A DNA stretch of 53,797 nt, from positions 1 to 53,797 of the forward strand of contig NZ_KE007377.1 in NCBI RefSeq assembly GCF_000400735.1, given 5' to 3'. The first letter of the stretch is position 1. Every line of letters starts with the position of its first letter. The stretch is from Acinetobacter tandoii DSM 14970 = CIP 107469. Its GTDB lineage: Bacteria; Pseudomonadota; Gammaproteobacteria; Pseudomonadales; Moraxellaceae. Both the position numbers and the translations under genes were made by a program. This document shows positions 26,515 through 36,500 of the stretch, one piece after another. A model generated the notes under the pieces. It was not told where the DNA came from. It made no database searches and worked only from the letters and a program-made list of their open reading frames with translations.

Positions 26515-27111
26515 TTAGGTATTTTGAATAAAGCATATTTCAAAAATCTGAATTAATGGATCTAAATTGCCATAAAAACCTTCAATATTAGCTTGAATCC
26601 ATTGTTGTTGAGAGTCAATGCGAGACCAATCAATACCATAACTACAATGAGCAATCAGATGCTCAAAGAAAATCCGCTGTGTACGTCCATTACCTTCACG
26701 GAATGGGTGTTTGACATTAAGCTCACAATACAAGTCGGCAAGTTGAGGAATTAGTTGTTGTGGTGCTAAGCCTTGAAAGTACTTTTTTTCTTGAAGTGGT
26801 TTAAGTAATTTATTGGTTGCAATTTCAATACGGGAAAAATTACAAAAACGGGTGTCACCTTTGGAAATATCGATTTGCCTTAATTTTCCTGCCCAGTCGT
26901 ATAAGTCGCCAAACAGCTGCACATGAATTGACTTTAAATATTGTAAGTCGTAGGGTGGTTCAGCATATTCAATGAGGCTACTTGCTAATCGAGACAGTTC
27001 CAGTTCAGCTTGTTCTAAAAATTTTTCATCACTAATATTGGGTGTGTTCTTTAGGATATTTGTGCCAGGGTAACAATACAGGCTGTCACCCATTTCCCCA
27101 TATTTATCCAT
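26515..27111 (-). CDS. fic: Fic-domain AMPylating (adenylyltransferase-type) toxin
   Basis: A 198-aa Fic protein that transfers AMP or another nucleotide moiety to target proteins. The complete catalytic motif HPFREGNGRT lies at residues 135-144, including catalytic His135. The upstream ATP-pocket segment (LYDWAGKLRQIDISKGDTRF) is present. No inhibitory S/TxxxE(G/N) helix is seen in the protein, which fits a class I Fic controlled by a separate antitoxin. The 55-aa gene 12 bases upstream is that candidate. AGGTG precedes the ATG. Confidence 0.88.
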   Translation of the reverse strand: MDKYGEMGDSLYCYPGTNILKNTPNISDEKFLEQAELELSRLASSLIEYAEPPYDLQYLKSIHVQLFGDLYDWAGKLRQIDISKGDTRFCNFSRIEIATNKLLKPLQEKKYFQGLAPQQLIPQLADLYCELNVKHPFREGNGRTQRIFFEHLIAHCSYGIDWSRIDSQQQWIQANIEGFYGNLDPLIQIFEICFIQNT

Positions 27112-27123
27112 ACATGCACCTGA

Positions 27124-27291
27124 CTAAGATTCGGGTTGCGAATACTTCTTATATTTTTGCAAGATTTCAGCTTTACTTTGTTGAGTTGTTTGAGCTGTCG
27201 TTGTAATGCCTTCAAGCTTTAGGCTGGCTTGATAGTTTTGCGAACGTGTCGCTTGAATATATTTTCTTTTCTGTTCAGTGGTTCTGAGCAT
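27124..27291 (-). CDS. YhfG-like small antitoxin partner of Fic
   Basis: A 55-aa ORF from an ATG at 27291 to a TAG at 27124. Its core (RSQNYQASLKLEGI, residues 17-30) matches the E. coli YhfG pattern of aromatic-x-AS-x-x-LEG, and YhfG likewise precedes fic. It is basic and helical and sits 12 bases upstream of fic in the same direction. Family assignment rests on this short motif and on gene order. Confidence 0.75.
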   Translation of the reverse strand: MLRTTEQKRKYIQATRSQNYQASLKLEGITTTAQTTQQSKAEILQKYKKYSQPES

Positions 27292-27639
27292 TTCGAAACT
27301 CCATTGATGCTACACGTGAAGTAAGTATAGCAGAGAATCTTTTTGATCAATGCTGCATACACAGCATTTCAAAATGTAATGCAATAGTATTATTCCATGT
27401 AATCGCAGAAAACCAAGAAAAATTGGAAGAATTTCTAAAATTTAGATCACATTTAATAACACTAAATCTAAAAAAATTGATCGGATAAATCCTTTGAATG
27501 TCATGTAAACCTAAATTTGACAGTTTGGAGGGATCAGTAAGTGTATTTTTCACAAGGTTAAAGATCGACCATAAACGTGATAAACGACAGAGGATTATTG
27601 AAAAATGAATAGATTTAAAAGCACTGTTGCAAATAGAGA
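27292..27639. other. Gene-poor segment between yhfG and an IS3 element
   Basis: An approximately 53-codon frame on the plus strand (about 27297-27488; includes AENQEKLEEFLKFRSHL) looks protein-like but lacks a clear start and is probably a gene remnant. A 106-aa minus-strand frame here shows no family features. It is otherwise empty. Confidence 0.4.
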
Positions 27640-27677
27640 TTTGGACTGCTCCCAGTATCCTAGACATTGAAGTAGCC

Positions 27678-28571
27678 TCATTTTGAAGCTGCCTCGAATG
27701 CTTCTGGACTCATCCCATCAAGATGCGAATGGCGCCTGATTCGATTGTAAAACATCTCGATGTAATCAAACACATCCGCACGCGCCATTTCTCGAGTTTT
27801 ATAGATTCTCTTTTTAATTCTTTCCTTCTTTAAGCTGCTAAAAAAGGATTCTGCAACGGCATTATCCCAGCAGTTTCCTCTGCGGCTCATGCTAGGTATT
27901 AAGTTATGCTTCTGACAGAATTTCTGCCAGTCTCCGCTACTGTATTGTGAGCCTTGGTCTGAGTGTATGATCACAGGTTCATTGGGTCTGCGTCGCCATA
28001 CTGCCATGAGTAGAGCATCAAGTACGATATCTTTGGCAAGCGTAGATTTCATTGACCAACCGATCACTTTCCTTGAATATAAATCAAGAACCACAGCCAG
28101 ATATAACCAGCCTTGCCATGTGCGAATATAAGTAATATCAGTCACCCACGAAGTATCAGGTGTATTTACAACAAACTCTCGATTTAAATGGTTGGGTGGC
28201 ACAATCTGAGGATGGCCTCGACCATAGCTTTTATGTTTCTTATATCCTCGTACAGCGGCAATGCCATTGTTTTTCATGATCTTTAGTACACGATTAGGTC
28301 CACAACCCTCACCTAATTCTTTAAGGTCTAAAGTAATGCGTCTGTAACCATAGATACCATAGCTGGCATCATAAGAAGAACGAATGAGCTGTAATAAACG
28401 CTTGTCTTCAATGGTTCTACTTGATTCAGGTTCATGTAGCCAGGCGTAATAACCAGCGCGAGCGATCTTTAATACCCGACACATCGTTTTAATCTTAAAT
28501 TGATGGCTGTACTCAAGGATAAACTGATACTTTACTCGGGCAGGCTTGCAAAGTACCTTGCGGCCTTTTTT
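27678..28571 (-). CDS. IS3-family transposase OrfB (DDE domain)
   Basis: The first in-frame ATG gives 268 aa (28484-27678); through the A6G slip the frame is open from about 28571. Catalytic blocks are intact: TSWVTDITYIRTWQGWLYLA (Asp), VIIHSDQGSQYSS (Asp) and GNCWDNAVAESFFSSLK (Glu), with the HTH_21 segment YGYRRITLDLKELG near the start. The element is likely transposition-competent. Confidence 0.9.
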   Translation of the reverse strand, partial: KKGRKVLCKPARVKYQFILEYSHQFKIKTMCRVLKIARAGYYAWLHEPESSRTIEDKRLLQLIRSSYDASYGIYGYRRITLDLKELGEGCGPNRVLKIMKNNGIAAVRGYKKHKSYGRGHPQIVPPNHLNREFVVNTPDTSWVTDITYIRTWQGWLYLAVVLDLYSRKVIGWSMKSTLAKDIVLDALLMAVWRRRPNEPVIIHSDQGSQYSSGDWQKFCQKHNLIPSMSRRGNCWDNAVAESFFSSLKKERIKKRIYKTREMARADVFDYIEMFYNRIRRHSHLDGMSPEAFEAASK

Positions 28572-28816
28572 AAGATATCCCGCTCTTCTTCAGTTTGCTT
28601 AAGCTGACTTTTAAGACGAAGGATCTCTTTCTTTGCTTCGAGTAGTTCATGTTCATCAGGGTTGTTGCGTAAAGGCTGTACGGCCTTTAGCCATTTATAA
28701 ATGCTGTGCTGTGATACACCTAAACGTTCTGCCACATCAGTGACAGAATATCCACGTTCAGTAATCAATTTAACAGCTTCATCTTTAAATTCTGGGGTGT
28801 ATCGTTGTCCACTCAT
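28532..28816 (-). CDS. IS3-family transposase OrfA
   Basis: A 94-aa helix-turn-helix protein (QRYTPEFKDEAVKLITERGY, VAERLGVSQHSIYKWLK) with a C-terminal zipper (LLEAKKEILRLKSQLKQTEE). The A6G slip site on the minus strand (28565-28571, reading TTA AAA AAG) lies at the ILKKA codons and would yield the OrfAB fusion. A GGAGAGAAC-type ribosome site precedes the ATG. Confidence 0.9.
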   Translation of the reverse strand: MSGQRYTPEFKDEAVKLITERGYSVTDVAERLGVSQHSIYKWLKAVQPLRNNPDEHELLEAKKEILRLKSQLKQTEEERDILKKAARYFASLPE

Positions 28817-28959
28817 AATGTTCTCTCCTATGCAAAAAGAATAGACGAAATTTGTCTAGGAGAGTGGTGGCAGTCCAAAAGATGGTTTTGTGTGTCTAGA
28901 ATTTTGGTGGCTATTCAATTTGAGATGAGGATTTTCCCTTTAAAAGGTACTTAAAGCCC

Positions 28960-29165
28960 GAAAACTCTATTCATTAGATACTCCTCATCCTGAGGCTGAC
29001 CATAATAAAATGACGAAGCTTATCCTTTACGTAGTGCACGCATGACTTCAATGTTGTGGCATAAGCTGTCTTCATCGATTTGAATCCTAAGGTCACTCTG
29101 ATGATCCGCTTGAGCTAGCCATGATCACATTCGATTACATTATTTTTGTATTTTATTTGCTTATG
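28960..29165 (-). pseudogene. IS6-family transposase remnant, C-terminal end
   Basis: Read on the minus strand, this gives KYKNNVIECDHG, a stop, then LKRIIRVTLGFKSMKTAYAT and, after a shift, a match to the family ending (IEVMRALRKGQ). That is the C-terminal block of IS6/IS1006-type DDE transposases (NNIIECDHSALKRI, GFKSMKTAYAT). It carries a stop and indels and lacks the N-terminal two thirds. Confidence 0.8.
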
Positions 29166-29287
29166 CTCAAGATCAGAAGGGAATCTCTAACTTGATGACG
29201 AACTTTACTCAAAAAAACAGAAATTTAATCTGAAAAAAATGTCATTCGCTGACATTAAAAGAAATTCCTAGGCCATTCGCTGGAACC

Positions 29288-29341
29288 AAGTGCCATTTAG
29301 AGTGATTTAAGTGCCATTTAGAGTGATTTAAGTGCCATTAA
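29288..29341 (+). repeat. 21-bp tandem repeat, 2.6 copies
   Basis: AAGTGCCATTTAGAGTGATT plus T is repeated at 29288 and 29309 with a partial third copy from 29330. Additional GCCATT words occur before (29272) and after (near 29428 and 29438). Just upstream, CATTCGCTG also occurs twice. Confidence 0.85.
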
Positions 29342-29741
29342 GCTCCACTTATTTGAAAAATTAAGCCATAATCATTCCATTCCAATGCAACTAACATGCA
29401 AAAATAGGGCATATGCATGCAAGTCTGTGCCATTCTCTGCCATTTTTTATTTTAAAATTAAAAGAATTTTAGAAGAATTTAATTGATCTAGTAGTTTTAA
29501 AAAATAATTAAAAAATAGTCATCAAGAGTTTATGATTTAAATCAAAATTTTATAAAATTAACTGATTAAAAATTCAATAATAATCCTTATTAATCTCTGT
29601 GATGTAATGCATTTGTTATGTTGTATTACATTGAATTTAAACTTAAAAAACAAAATATTTGTTTTAAATTATTTATATTAAAAATTGCAATTATTTAACC
29701 ATAAAATTTAAGATTGGTTTGAAACATACACAGGGCGTGCT

Positions 29742-29861
29742 TGTAACTGTCGGTAGAATTTCTTGTAACTGTCGTCTAAAAAATCAACAAACAACATGTA
29801 ACTGTCGAAAAATTTCTTGTAACTGTCGTCTAAAAAGTCAACAAATAACATGTAACTGTCG
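29742..29861 (+). repeat. Five-copy TGTAACTGTCG iteron-like array
   Basis: Identical 11-mers start at 29742, 29764, 29797, 29818 and 29851. Spacings alternate 22, 33, 21, 33, so the true unit is about 54 bp containing two 11-mers, repeated about 2.5 times. Spacings of roughly two and three helical turns put all copies on one face of the DNA, as expected for a protein-binding array such as plasmid iterons. Confidence 0.85.
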
Positions 29862-30671
29862 TTTTTCATTTCTGTAACACTACATAAAATAATTCTGAAA
29901 CATACACTTTTCTGCTCTGATTTGATGTTGTAACAGTAATCTTAGCTCTTTTTTCTTTATTTTGGTCCAATTTGTCACATCAAATGCATAGATATTGCTC
30001 TTCAGATGCTGAGATCACCTAAATTTTATGCTTACGAAAAAGAAATTTTTGTGGAGAGTGATTTTCTCTAACTTCAATTAAAATCTGTAATGTTGTTAGA
30101 TCAAGATACATTGTGAATTACAGATATTAATATAATAGATGTTTTTTATGTTTGTAATAGTAACTTAACATTAATTTTTAAAAAGTCTAATACAGCCAAA
30201 AGATAAGATTTTAGTTAATGGTTTATAGTGAATAATATAAACTTTAATATAAAAATAATTATTAAGGTCTCGGTGCTAAGTTTTGAAAATTAAACTATAA
30301 AGGATTGTAGGTAATTAAATTTAGTAAAAAATCCACCTTACTATTTGAATAATGATGATTATAACCATTTTTAAATATGATCAAAAAACAAACGCTAATT
30401 TTTAAGAAATAAATTGCGAAATTGATGAGATCAATGCAAACGTGAGACTTATGAAAACTTAAGTTTGTATTTACTAGCAGGAGAAGGGAGTGTTTTGCTT
30501 TTAAAGTCGTATGAGCTGATTTAAAAGGGGGTAGTAAGTTACTACCCAAGTAGTGTAGGAAATTAAGTCCACTTTTCAAGCTGACATATCCCATTCCTTA
30601 CCAAACTCAATCGATGATTATTAATAAAGTTTCTTTGTGTAGGCCTTGGTGCACTTAGACTATTGAAGAAG

Positions 30672-31597
30672 TTATCCCAACCTTAAAGGCAAAAACTGTG
30701 TGAAGTACAAGGGCATCACAATATTGGTTTGCTCTAGCATCGAAGAACCTTGTGTTCCAGTTAATTTGAATGTTTTACTTGGTGAACACTTTTCAATGTA
30801 AGACGCTAGTGATTTAGCACGCGTGCGTTTACCACTTTTGACTTCAATTGGGATGATATCCCCTTCATCAGTTGCCAGAATAAATTCAATTTCAGCACGG
30901 GCATCATTCCATGAGTAACTAGGGTCAATATTGATGGCGGTGAGTTCTTGCTGAACAAAGTTTTCTGCTACATACCCTTTGTACTCATAGCTTTGTTGTT
31001 TGATTTCTTTATAACTACTGCCCAGCATATGATTGAGTAGTCCTACATCAAATAGAAACAGTTTGACCATATTGTCCTTTTTATAGGCTGCCAGAGGTGA
31101 TTTCGGTTGCCCTTCAATGGGATAATTCGCTAGGGCCAAACGACAACACTTTAACCAATGGATAGCGGTTTCAAAATCGCTATAACGAGACTTACGCTCA
31201 TGAACATTTTTAAATTTGAAGCGTTTAACGGACTCATCGGAAACCTGTGATAGTTGTGATGGAATGCTATTAAATACAGATTCAATTAGTTTCGCATCGA
31301 CCTTACCCGCATATTTACCAAAGTCACGGCGGTAACCTTCGACTAAATCAGCATGAATTTTGGAAACGTTTTCAATGCGTTCTAAAATACTCGATTCTTT
31401 ATATTGATACCAAGAAGCAACAGCTTCAGGCATACCACCAGTAAAAAAATAGTCCGTTAGCTTGTCCATCAATTTTGAATGTACAGCTGGTGTGTTTGTT
31501 TGGCTATCAAAGGCTTTAATCAGAGCCTGCTCGCCAGAAGCATGTATAAATTCTTGGAAGGTTAATGGCCGTAAATTGAATTGTTCTACCTTGCCAA
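30672..31597 (-). pseudogene. AAA ATPase with DUF4143, 5'-truncated by IS5
   Basis: About 308 codons of the C-terminal two thirds of an AAA_14/DUF4143 ATPase. It starts at the end of the ATPase domain (LGKVEQFNLRPLTFQEFIHA) and includes FFTGGMPEAVASW, the DUF4143 helices and the nuclease-like NDARAEIEFILATDEGDIIPIEVKSG block (residues about 230-260). The Walker A and B region is missing because the IS5 copy begins at 31598. Family members are linked to mobile DNA and possible toxin or defence roles, without a fixed function. Confidence 0.85.
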
Positions 31598-32636
31598 GGC
31601 TTTGTTGCACAAAGGCTTGAAAGATAGAGCTCCCCTAGAAGATCCAAATTTAAGTTACAACTCGGGTTTGAGGTCGGCCTAATTCCGTAAACTTATTTAA
31701 GATTGCCACACGTGTATGTATTTCATTGACTTGGCTTTGACAGTTTCTCGCACTGAGTTTATCCCCTAATAATTTGATGCAATGCATCTTAGTTTCAACC
31801 AAACTTCGCCGGTGATAACCTGACCATTTTTTCCAAATGGTTCTTCCTAAATGCTTAACTGTTCGAAGCAGCTCATTTCGCTCTAACGAGCAAATCTTTG
31901 TATCTTTCCAAGGCTTTGCATTTTTCCTAGGTGGAATCACTGCATGTGCTTGCCGATCCGAAATTACTTGACGGCATTGTTTTGTGTCATAAGCCCCATC
32001 AGTATATACGGAGTCAATCTGCTCATCTTGTGGAATCTGATCAAGTAAATCACCAAGTACCTGCGAATCACTCACATTGTTAGTGCTGAGCTGAACTGCC
32101 CGTATTTGAAGGGTTTCAGCATCTATACCAATATGTAATTTACGCCATTGGCGGCGATATTCAGGCTGATGTTTCTTTCGTTTCCATTCACCTTCACCTA
32201 GAAACTTTAAACCAGTAGAATCGACGAGTAGGTGGAGACCATTACTGTTTTTTTGATAGTTAATTGCAATATCAAGATACTTTTGTCTTCTACAGAGAGT
32301 GGAATAATCTGGGGCTGTCCAATCTAATCTACAGAGATGAATGAGACTTTGAACAAAGCCAGTGACCATACGCAAAGACAATCGAAATAGGGATTTGATC
32401 ATCAGACAGCATTGAATCGCTGTGTCAGAATAAGTTTGATTTCGTCCATGTTTGCCTTTGGGTTGAGCATACCATTGAGTTTTGGGATCAAACCAAATTG
32501 AGAGATTTCCTCGATTTATCAGAGCACGATTGTAGAATGACCAATTGCTTGTACGATAAATTTTAGGTGTAGGCTTATTCATTTGCGAATTATAATGCGG
32601 AATAAGGCTTTATCGGTAGGTTTGTGCAACAAAGCC
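31598..32636 (-). mobile_element. IS5-family (IS903-group) element, second copy
   Basis: A 1039-bp element with ends GGCTTTGTTGCAC (31598-31610) and its complement ending at 32636. The flanking genes differ on each side (DUF4143 ATPase to the left, helicase to the right) and the flanks show no target duplication. It therefore marks a recombination or deletion junction between two IS copies. Confidence 0.88.
31650..32582 (-). CDS. IS5-family transposase
   Basis: A 310-aa DDE transposase, a diverged relative of the one at 17684-18616 with numerous conservative changes. Landmarks HLLVDSTGLKF, VYTDGAYDT and HRRSLVETKMHCIK are intact, so it may be active. The divergence between the two copies argues for separate arrivals, not a recent duplication. 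Confidence 0.9.
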   Translation of the reverse strand: MNKPTPKIYRTSNWSFYNRALINRGNLSIWFDPKTQWYAQPKGKHGRNQTYSDTAIQCCLMIKSLFRLSLRMVTGFVQSLIHLCRLDWTAPDYSTLCRRQKYLDIAINYQKNSNGLHLLVDSTGLKFLGEGEWKRKKHQPEYRRQWRKLHIGIDAETLQIRAVQLSTNNVSDSQVLGDLLDQIPQDEQIDSVYTDGAYDTKQCRQVISDRQAHAVIPPRKNAKPWKDTKICSLERNELLRTVKHLGRTIWKKWSGYHRRSLVETKMHCIKLLGDKLSARNCQSQVNEIHTRVAILNKFTELGRPQTRVVT

Positions 32637-33380
32637 GCACCGAACTATGAATTTCTTCTTAGTGAAATTAATCCCACTTATGTTCTTGGTTTAACGGCGA
32701 CTCCAGAGCGTCAGGATGGGCATCAACCTATTATTTTTATGCAAGCTGGATCTATTGTATATAAAGCCCATTCCAAGAATGACATTACTCTTACTAAATT
32801 GCTTATAAAAGTAGATTACGAAGGTCAATTCCCTGAAATATTCTTTGAAGCGGAAAGTAAAACGCATATATCAAAATTCATGCAACATCTTATTGATGAT
32901 GAAGATCGCAATAATACAATCGTACTTGACTTATCTAATTGTATTCAGAAAGGTCGTGTCCCATTAATACTTACAGAACGTACAAAGCATGCAGAATATT
33001 TGAATAATAAATTAGAAAACTTAGGATATAAAACAGCTATTCTACGAGGAGGAATGAGCCAAATACGGAATTTAGAACAAAAGCGAAAGCTAATAGATGC
33101 TCAAGTTATAATTGCAACTGGGAAATATATTGGTGAGGGTTTTGATTTACCTCGCTTAGATACTTTATTTTTAGCATTGCCTATCTCATGGAGGGGTAAT
33201 TTGACCCAATATGTTGGACGAATTCACAGATCAGCAGAAGGAAAAAGTGAGATTCAAGTATATGACTATGTTGATATTAATCATCCAATATTTTTAAAAA
33301 TGTTTCAAAGAAGGAGTACTGGTTATAAAAATTTGGGTTATAAAAACATACAGACTAGGGCAACTAAACTGCTTTTTTAG
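32637..33380 (+). pseudogene. SF2 helicase (TOTE/restriction-type), C-terminal fragment
   Basis: The frame is open from the IS5 boundary and encodes about 247 residues. It begins just before motif III (YVLGLTATPERQDGHQPIIF) and runs through ILTERTKHAEYLNNKLE, IATGKYIGEGFDLPRLDTLFLA and motif VI (QYVGRIHRSAEGKSEIQVYDYVD). Motifs I and II lie on the lost side, so it cannot be an active helicase. The TATPxRxDGHxPIIFMQ block is typical of helicases in restriction-like and conflict loci. Confidence 0.85.
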
Positions 33381-33563
33381 AAGTTAGCTTGAGTTATGCT
33401 TTGTTAAGAAATTTAAGTCTCTTTTCTTAGTATTTCTGCAAATAACGATTTAGTGTTGTTATTCATTTAATTTTAAAACAAGATATCAACTATTTAATAT
33501 TGTGATTTTAGCTTTTTAAGTATGCCTTTAATTGGGTTTGATAAAATTGAGAAGGGGAAAATA

Positions 33564-36500
33564 ATGCTAGAAGATGAAAATAACCAACAACATGATCCAA
33601 AATATTCATTACAAGTTGATTGTGCTTCAGCTTTGAGTTTTGTCTTACAACAAAATTCAGTGCCCCTTATTCGGCAAGTTCTAATCTCTTCCACTGAAAC
33701 AACTTCTGGTTCTCGAATTGTTATTCGTTCAAATCCTGAGTATTTCAAAGAACACACCATCAATATTGCGAGCTTAGAAGGTAATCAAGTTTTGGCTCTT
33801 GATAAACCAAAATTAGCTTTTGATATTAAATTATTGCAAGAGATACCTGAGAATATTCAAGGGCGTATCGAAGTAGTTTGGTTAAGTAAAAATGAAGAGC
33901 TACTAGCAGAACAACAGATAGGAATCGATGTATTGACCATTGATACTTGGGGTGGGGAACGTCAGCCAATTGAGTTATTGGCAAGTTTTTCGCAACCTAA
34001 TGCTTCAGCCCTTAGTCCAATTCTTGTTAAAGCAAGTGAAATTTTAAAAACAAAAGAACTAGGTTCATTAAATGGTTATCAAGACCGAGATCGAGATTCT
34101 GTTTTATCTCAGCTGAATGCGTTATGGGAATCTTTATTACAACAAGATATTCATTATATTGTTAACCCAGCAAGCTTTATTAAATCGGGCCAAAGAATAC
34201 GTTTGGCAAAGCAGATATTTGACGAGAAGCTAGCATGTTGTTTAGACACGACAATACTTTTAAGTGCCTTGGCTGAACAAATAGGCTTAGATACTTTACT
34301 TATTATTGAAGAAGGACATTCGTATCTTGGTATTTGGTTAAATGAGACGCCAAATGTTGACTTGATTATTGATGATATTCAAGCCTTAAGAAAGCGTTAT
34401 GATTTGGGTGAAGTTGTTTTTCTAGAAACAACGCTGCTCACACAACAAGCAAAGTTTGCATCCGCACTTGAAACAGCAAAACAGTACATTAAGGATGAAT
34501 CCCTCCAGCATAAGTTCTATCTTGCGATTGATGTTCGCCAGTCTCGGTTGCGAGGCATTAAACCAATTTCCTCATACCAGGATAAGAAAAATCATTTGGA
34601 TGAAACAGAAATTGAATGGGCACCTGCATCCATTCCTGTTTACGATCTTGAACGTCCAGTTGAAAGTAAAACCACTAGGGTTGACCGCTGGTTGCGTCGT
34701 TTACTCGATCTAAGTCTTCGTAACAAGCTCTTAAACTTTAAGGACAATCGTTACAGCATTCCCTTACATTGTTCTGAGCTGACTCTGGGTAAACTTGAAG
34801 ATGCATTGGCGAACCAAGAGGGTTTCTTATTTAAGGGGGTTGATAGCATCTCGCTAAAAGACGTCCAGCGTGACAACGAAAGCCAGCATATCAATCAATA
34901 TGTTGATGAGAGCCTGTCCAGAAAACTATTGTTTAGTCCACTCGATACACCCTTACTGGAAAAGCGTCTAATTGAAGTTTACCGTGCTTCACGTACTGCT
35001 TTGGAAGAGGGCGGAGCGAATACGCTATTTCTTGCAATTGGTTTCTTGGAATGGAAAGAATCAGAGCGATCAAAACGCACCTTTAAAGCGCCTCTACTGC
35101 TTATTCCTGTGCAGATCACTCGCGAGACCGCTAAAACAGGCTATCGCCTGTTTATGTATGATGATGAGCCTCGCTTTAATTCGACCTTATTACAATTATT
35201 AAGACAGGATTTTGAACTAGATATTTCGGGTTTAAATCCTTTGCCTACAGATGATTCTGGGATAGATGTTAATCAAGTCTTACATATTGTGCGTAAGGCT
35301 ATTGTGAATATAGCAGGATGGGAGGTTAAAGCTGAGGCTGCCATTGGTCAGTTCTCATTTTCTAAATATTTAATGTGGCTTGATTTGTCTACACGAATGG
35401 ATCAACTTAAAAATCAATCTGTTGTAAATCATCTTATTGAAACACCACGAGAACCATTCATTAAGCAAGATGATTTTCCGCAACCAGCTCAACTAGACCA
35501 ACAATATCAACCGCAACAATTATTTACACCATTATCGTCTGACTCTTCACAGCTAGCAGCAGTGATGTCCGCCGCATTAGGACGTACTTTTGTACTTTCG
35601 GGCCCTCCTGGTACAGGTAAGTCACAGACCATTACCAATATGATTTCACAATGTCTAGCAGATGGAAAATCCGTGTTATTCGTTTCGGAAAAAATGGCTG
35701 CTTTAGAGGTTGTCTATCGTCGTTTGACACAGATTGGTTTGAGTGAGTTGTGCTTGCAGTTACATTCTTCCAAAGCTCAGAAAATGGAGGTTTTGGATCA
35801 ACTACGGGAAAGAGCACAAAAAAACAATGATCCATACTTTCTAAGTGCTCAGCCAAAGACAACAGAATGGCAGAAGCTGTCGGACAGATTAATACAGTCA
35901 CGTGATGAACTAAATCAGCACGTAAATAACCTCCATACCGTACATGCGATTGGTTGGAGTCTGTATGCAGCAATGAGTGATGAACTTTGTTATCGGGATA
36001 CACCACATTTACGGTTTCCTGAGATTAATATCGCGACATTGACATTAGAAAAGCGTGAGTTGCTGAATAAGACTGTGACACAAGCGGTAAGCTTGCGTCA
36101 GCTAGTGAATGAAAATGCTAAAGACGTATTGGATGGTTTTGCGGAGGGTTTGTCTGAACCTATCTGGAGTCTGGCATGGCAGGAGCAATATCAGCTATTG
36201 CAGGACCAACTGGTAGGTCAGATACAGCAATTACAAAAGTCTATTTCTGCTTGGCAACAGGCTTTTGGATTCAGTGAGAAGCAAAATCTGAGTCTGGTTA
36301 AGCAGGATGTTTCGATTTTTAAGGCAATATCTAAACTGGTTCAGCAAACAGATTTAAAACTATTAAATACTATTAAAGATATCGATTTAAAAACCATTAC
36401 CCAGACAAAATACTTAACGCAGGATCTTAAACAACAGCGTTCTTCATTAGTAGGGCAATACCAATCTCAAATTTATCAAGCAGATTTAAGTCAAATTGGC

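Larger units (their letters stand above)
27640..28879 (-). mobile_element. IS3-family element with A6G frameshift, complete
   Basis: Terminal repeats TTTGGACTGC (27640) and its complement ending at 28879 continue as TCCTAGACA further in. AGA flanks both ends (27637-27639 and 28880-28882), consistent with a 3-bp target duplication. Length is 1240 bp. OrfA and OrfB are both intact. Confidence 0.85.
29166..30671. other. Long AT-rich non-coding region with two direct-repeat arrays
   Basis: 1.5 kb without a credible gene (a 99-aa minus-strand frame at 30295-30594 has no family features). It contains the GCCATT-type repeats near 29270-29345 and the TGTAACTGTCG array at 29742-29861, bracketed by GAAACATACAC at 29721 and TGAAACATACAC near 29899. 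Strong AT skew plus short iterated motifs is what a plasmid replication origin looks like, but no rep gene is within reach. Confidence 0.55.

Noticed and set aside
27347..27667. 106-aa minus-strand frame as a gene
   Set aside because: It runs into the IS3 end, has no motif, and the opposite strand looks more protein-like.
29742..29861. Direct repeats as a CRISPR array
   Set aside because: The repeat is only 11 bp and spacers are 10 and 21-22 bp and themselves repeated; no cas genes are near.
30295..30594. 99-aa minus-strand frame as a gene
   Set aside because: No ribosome site or family motif, composition of AT-rich random translation.
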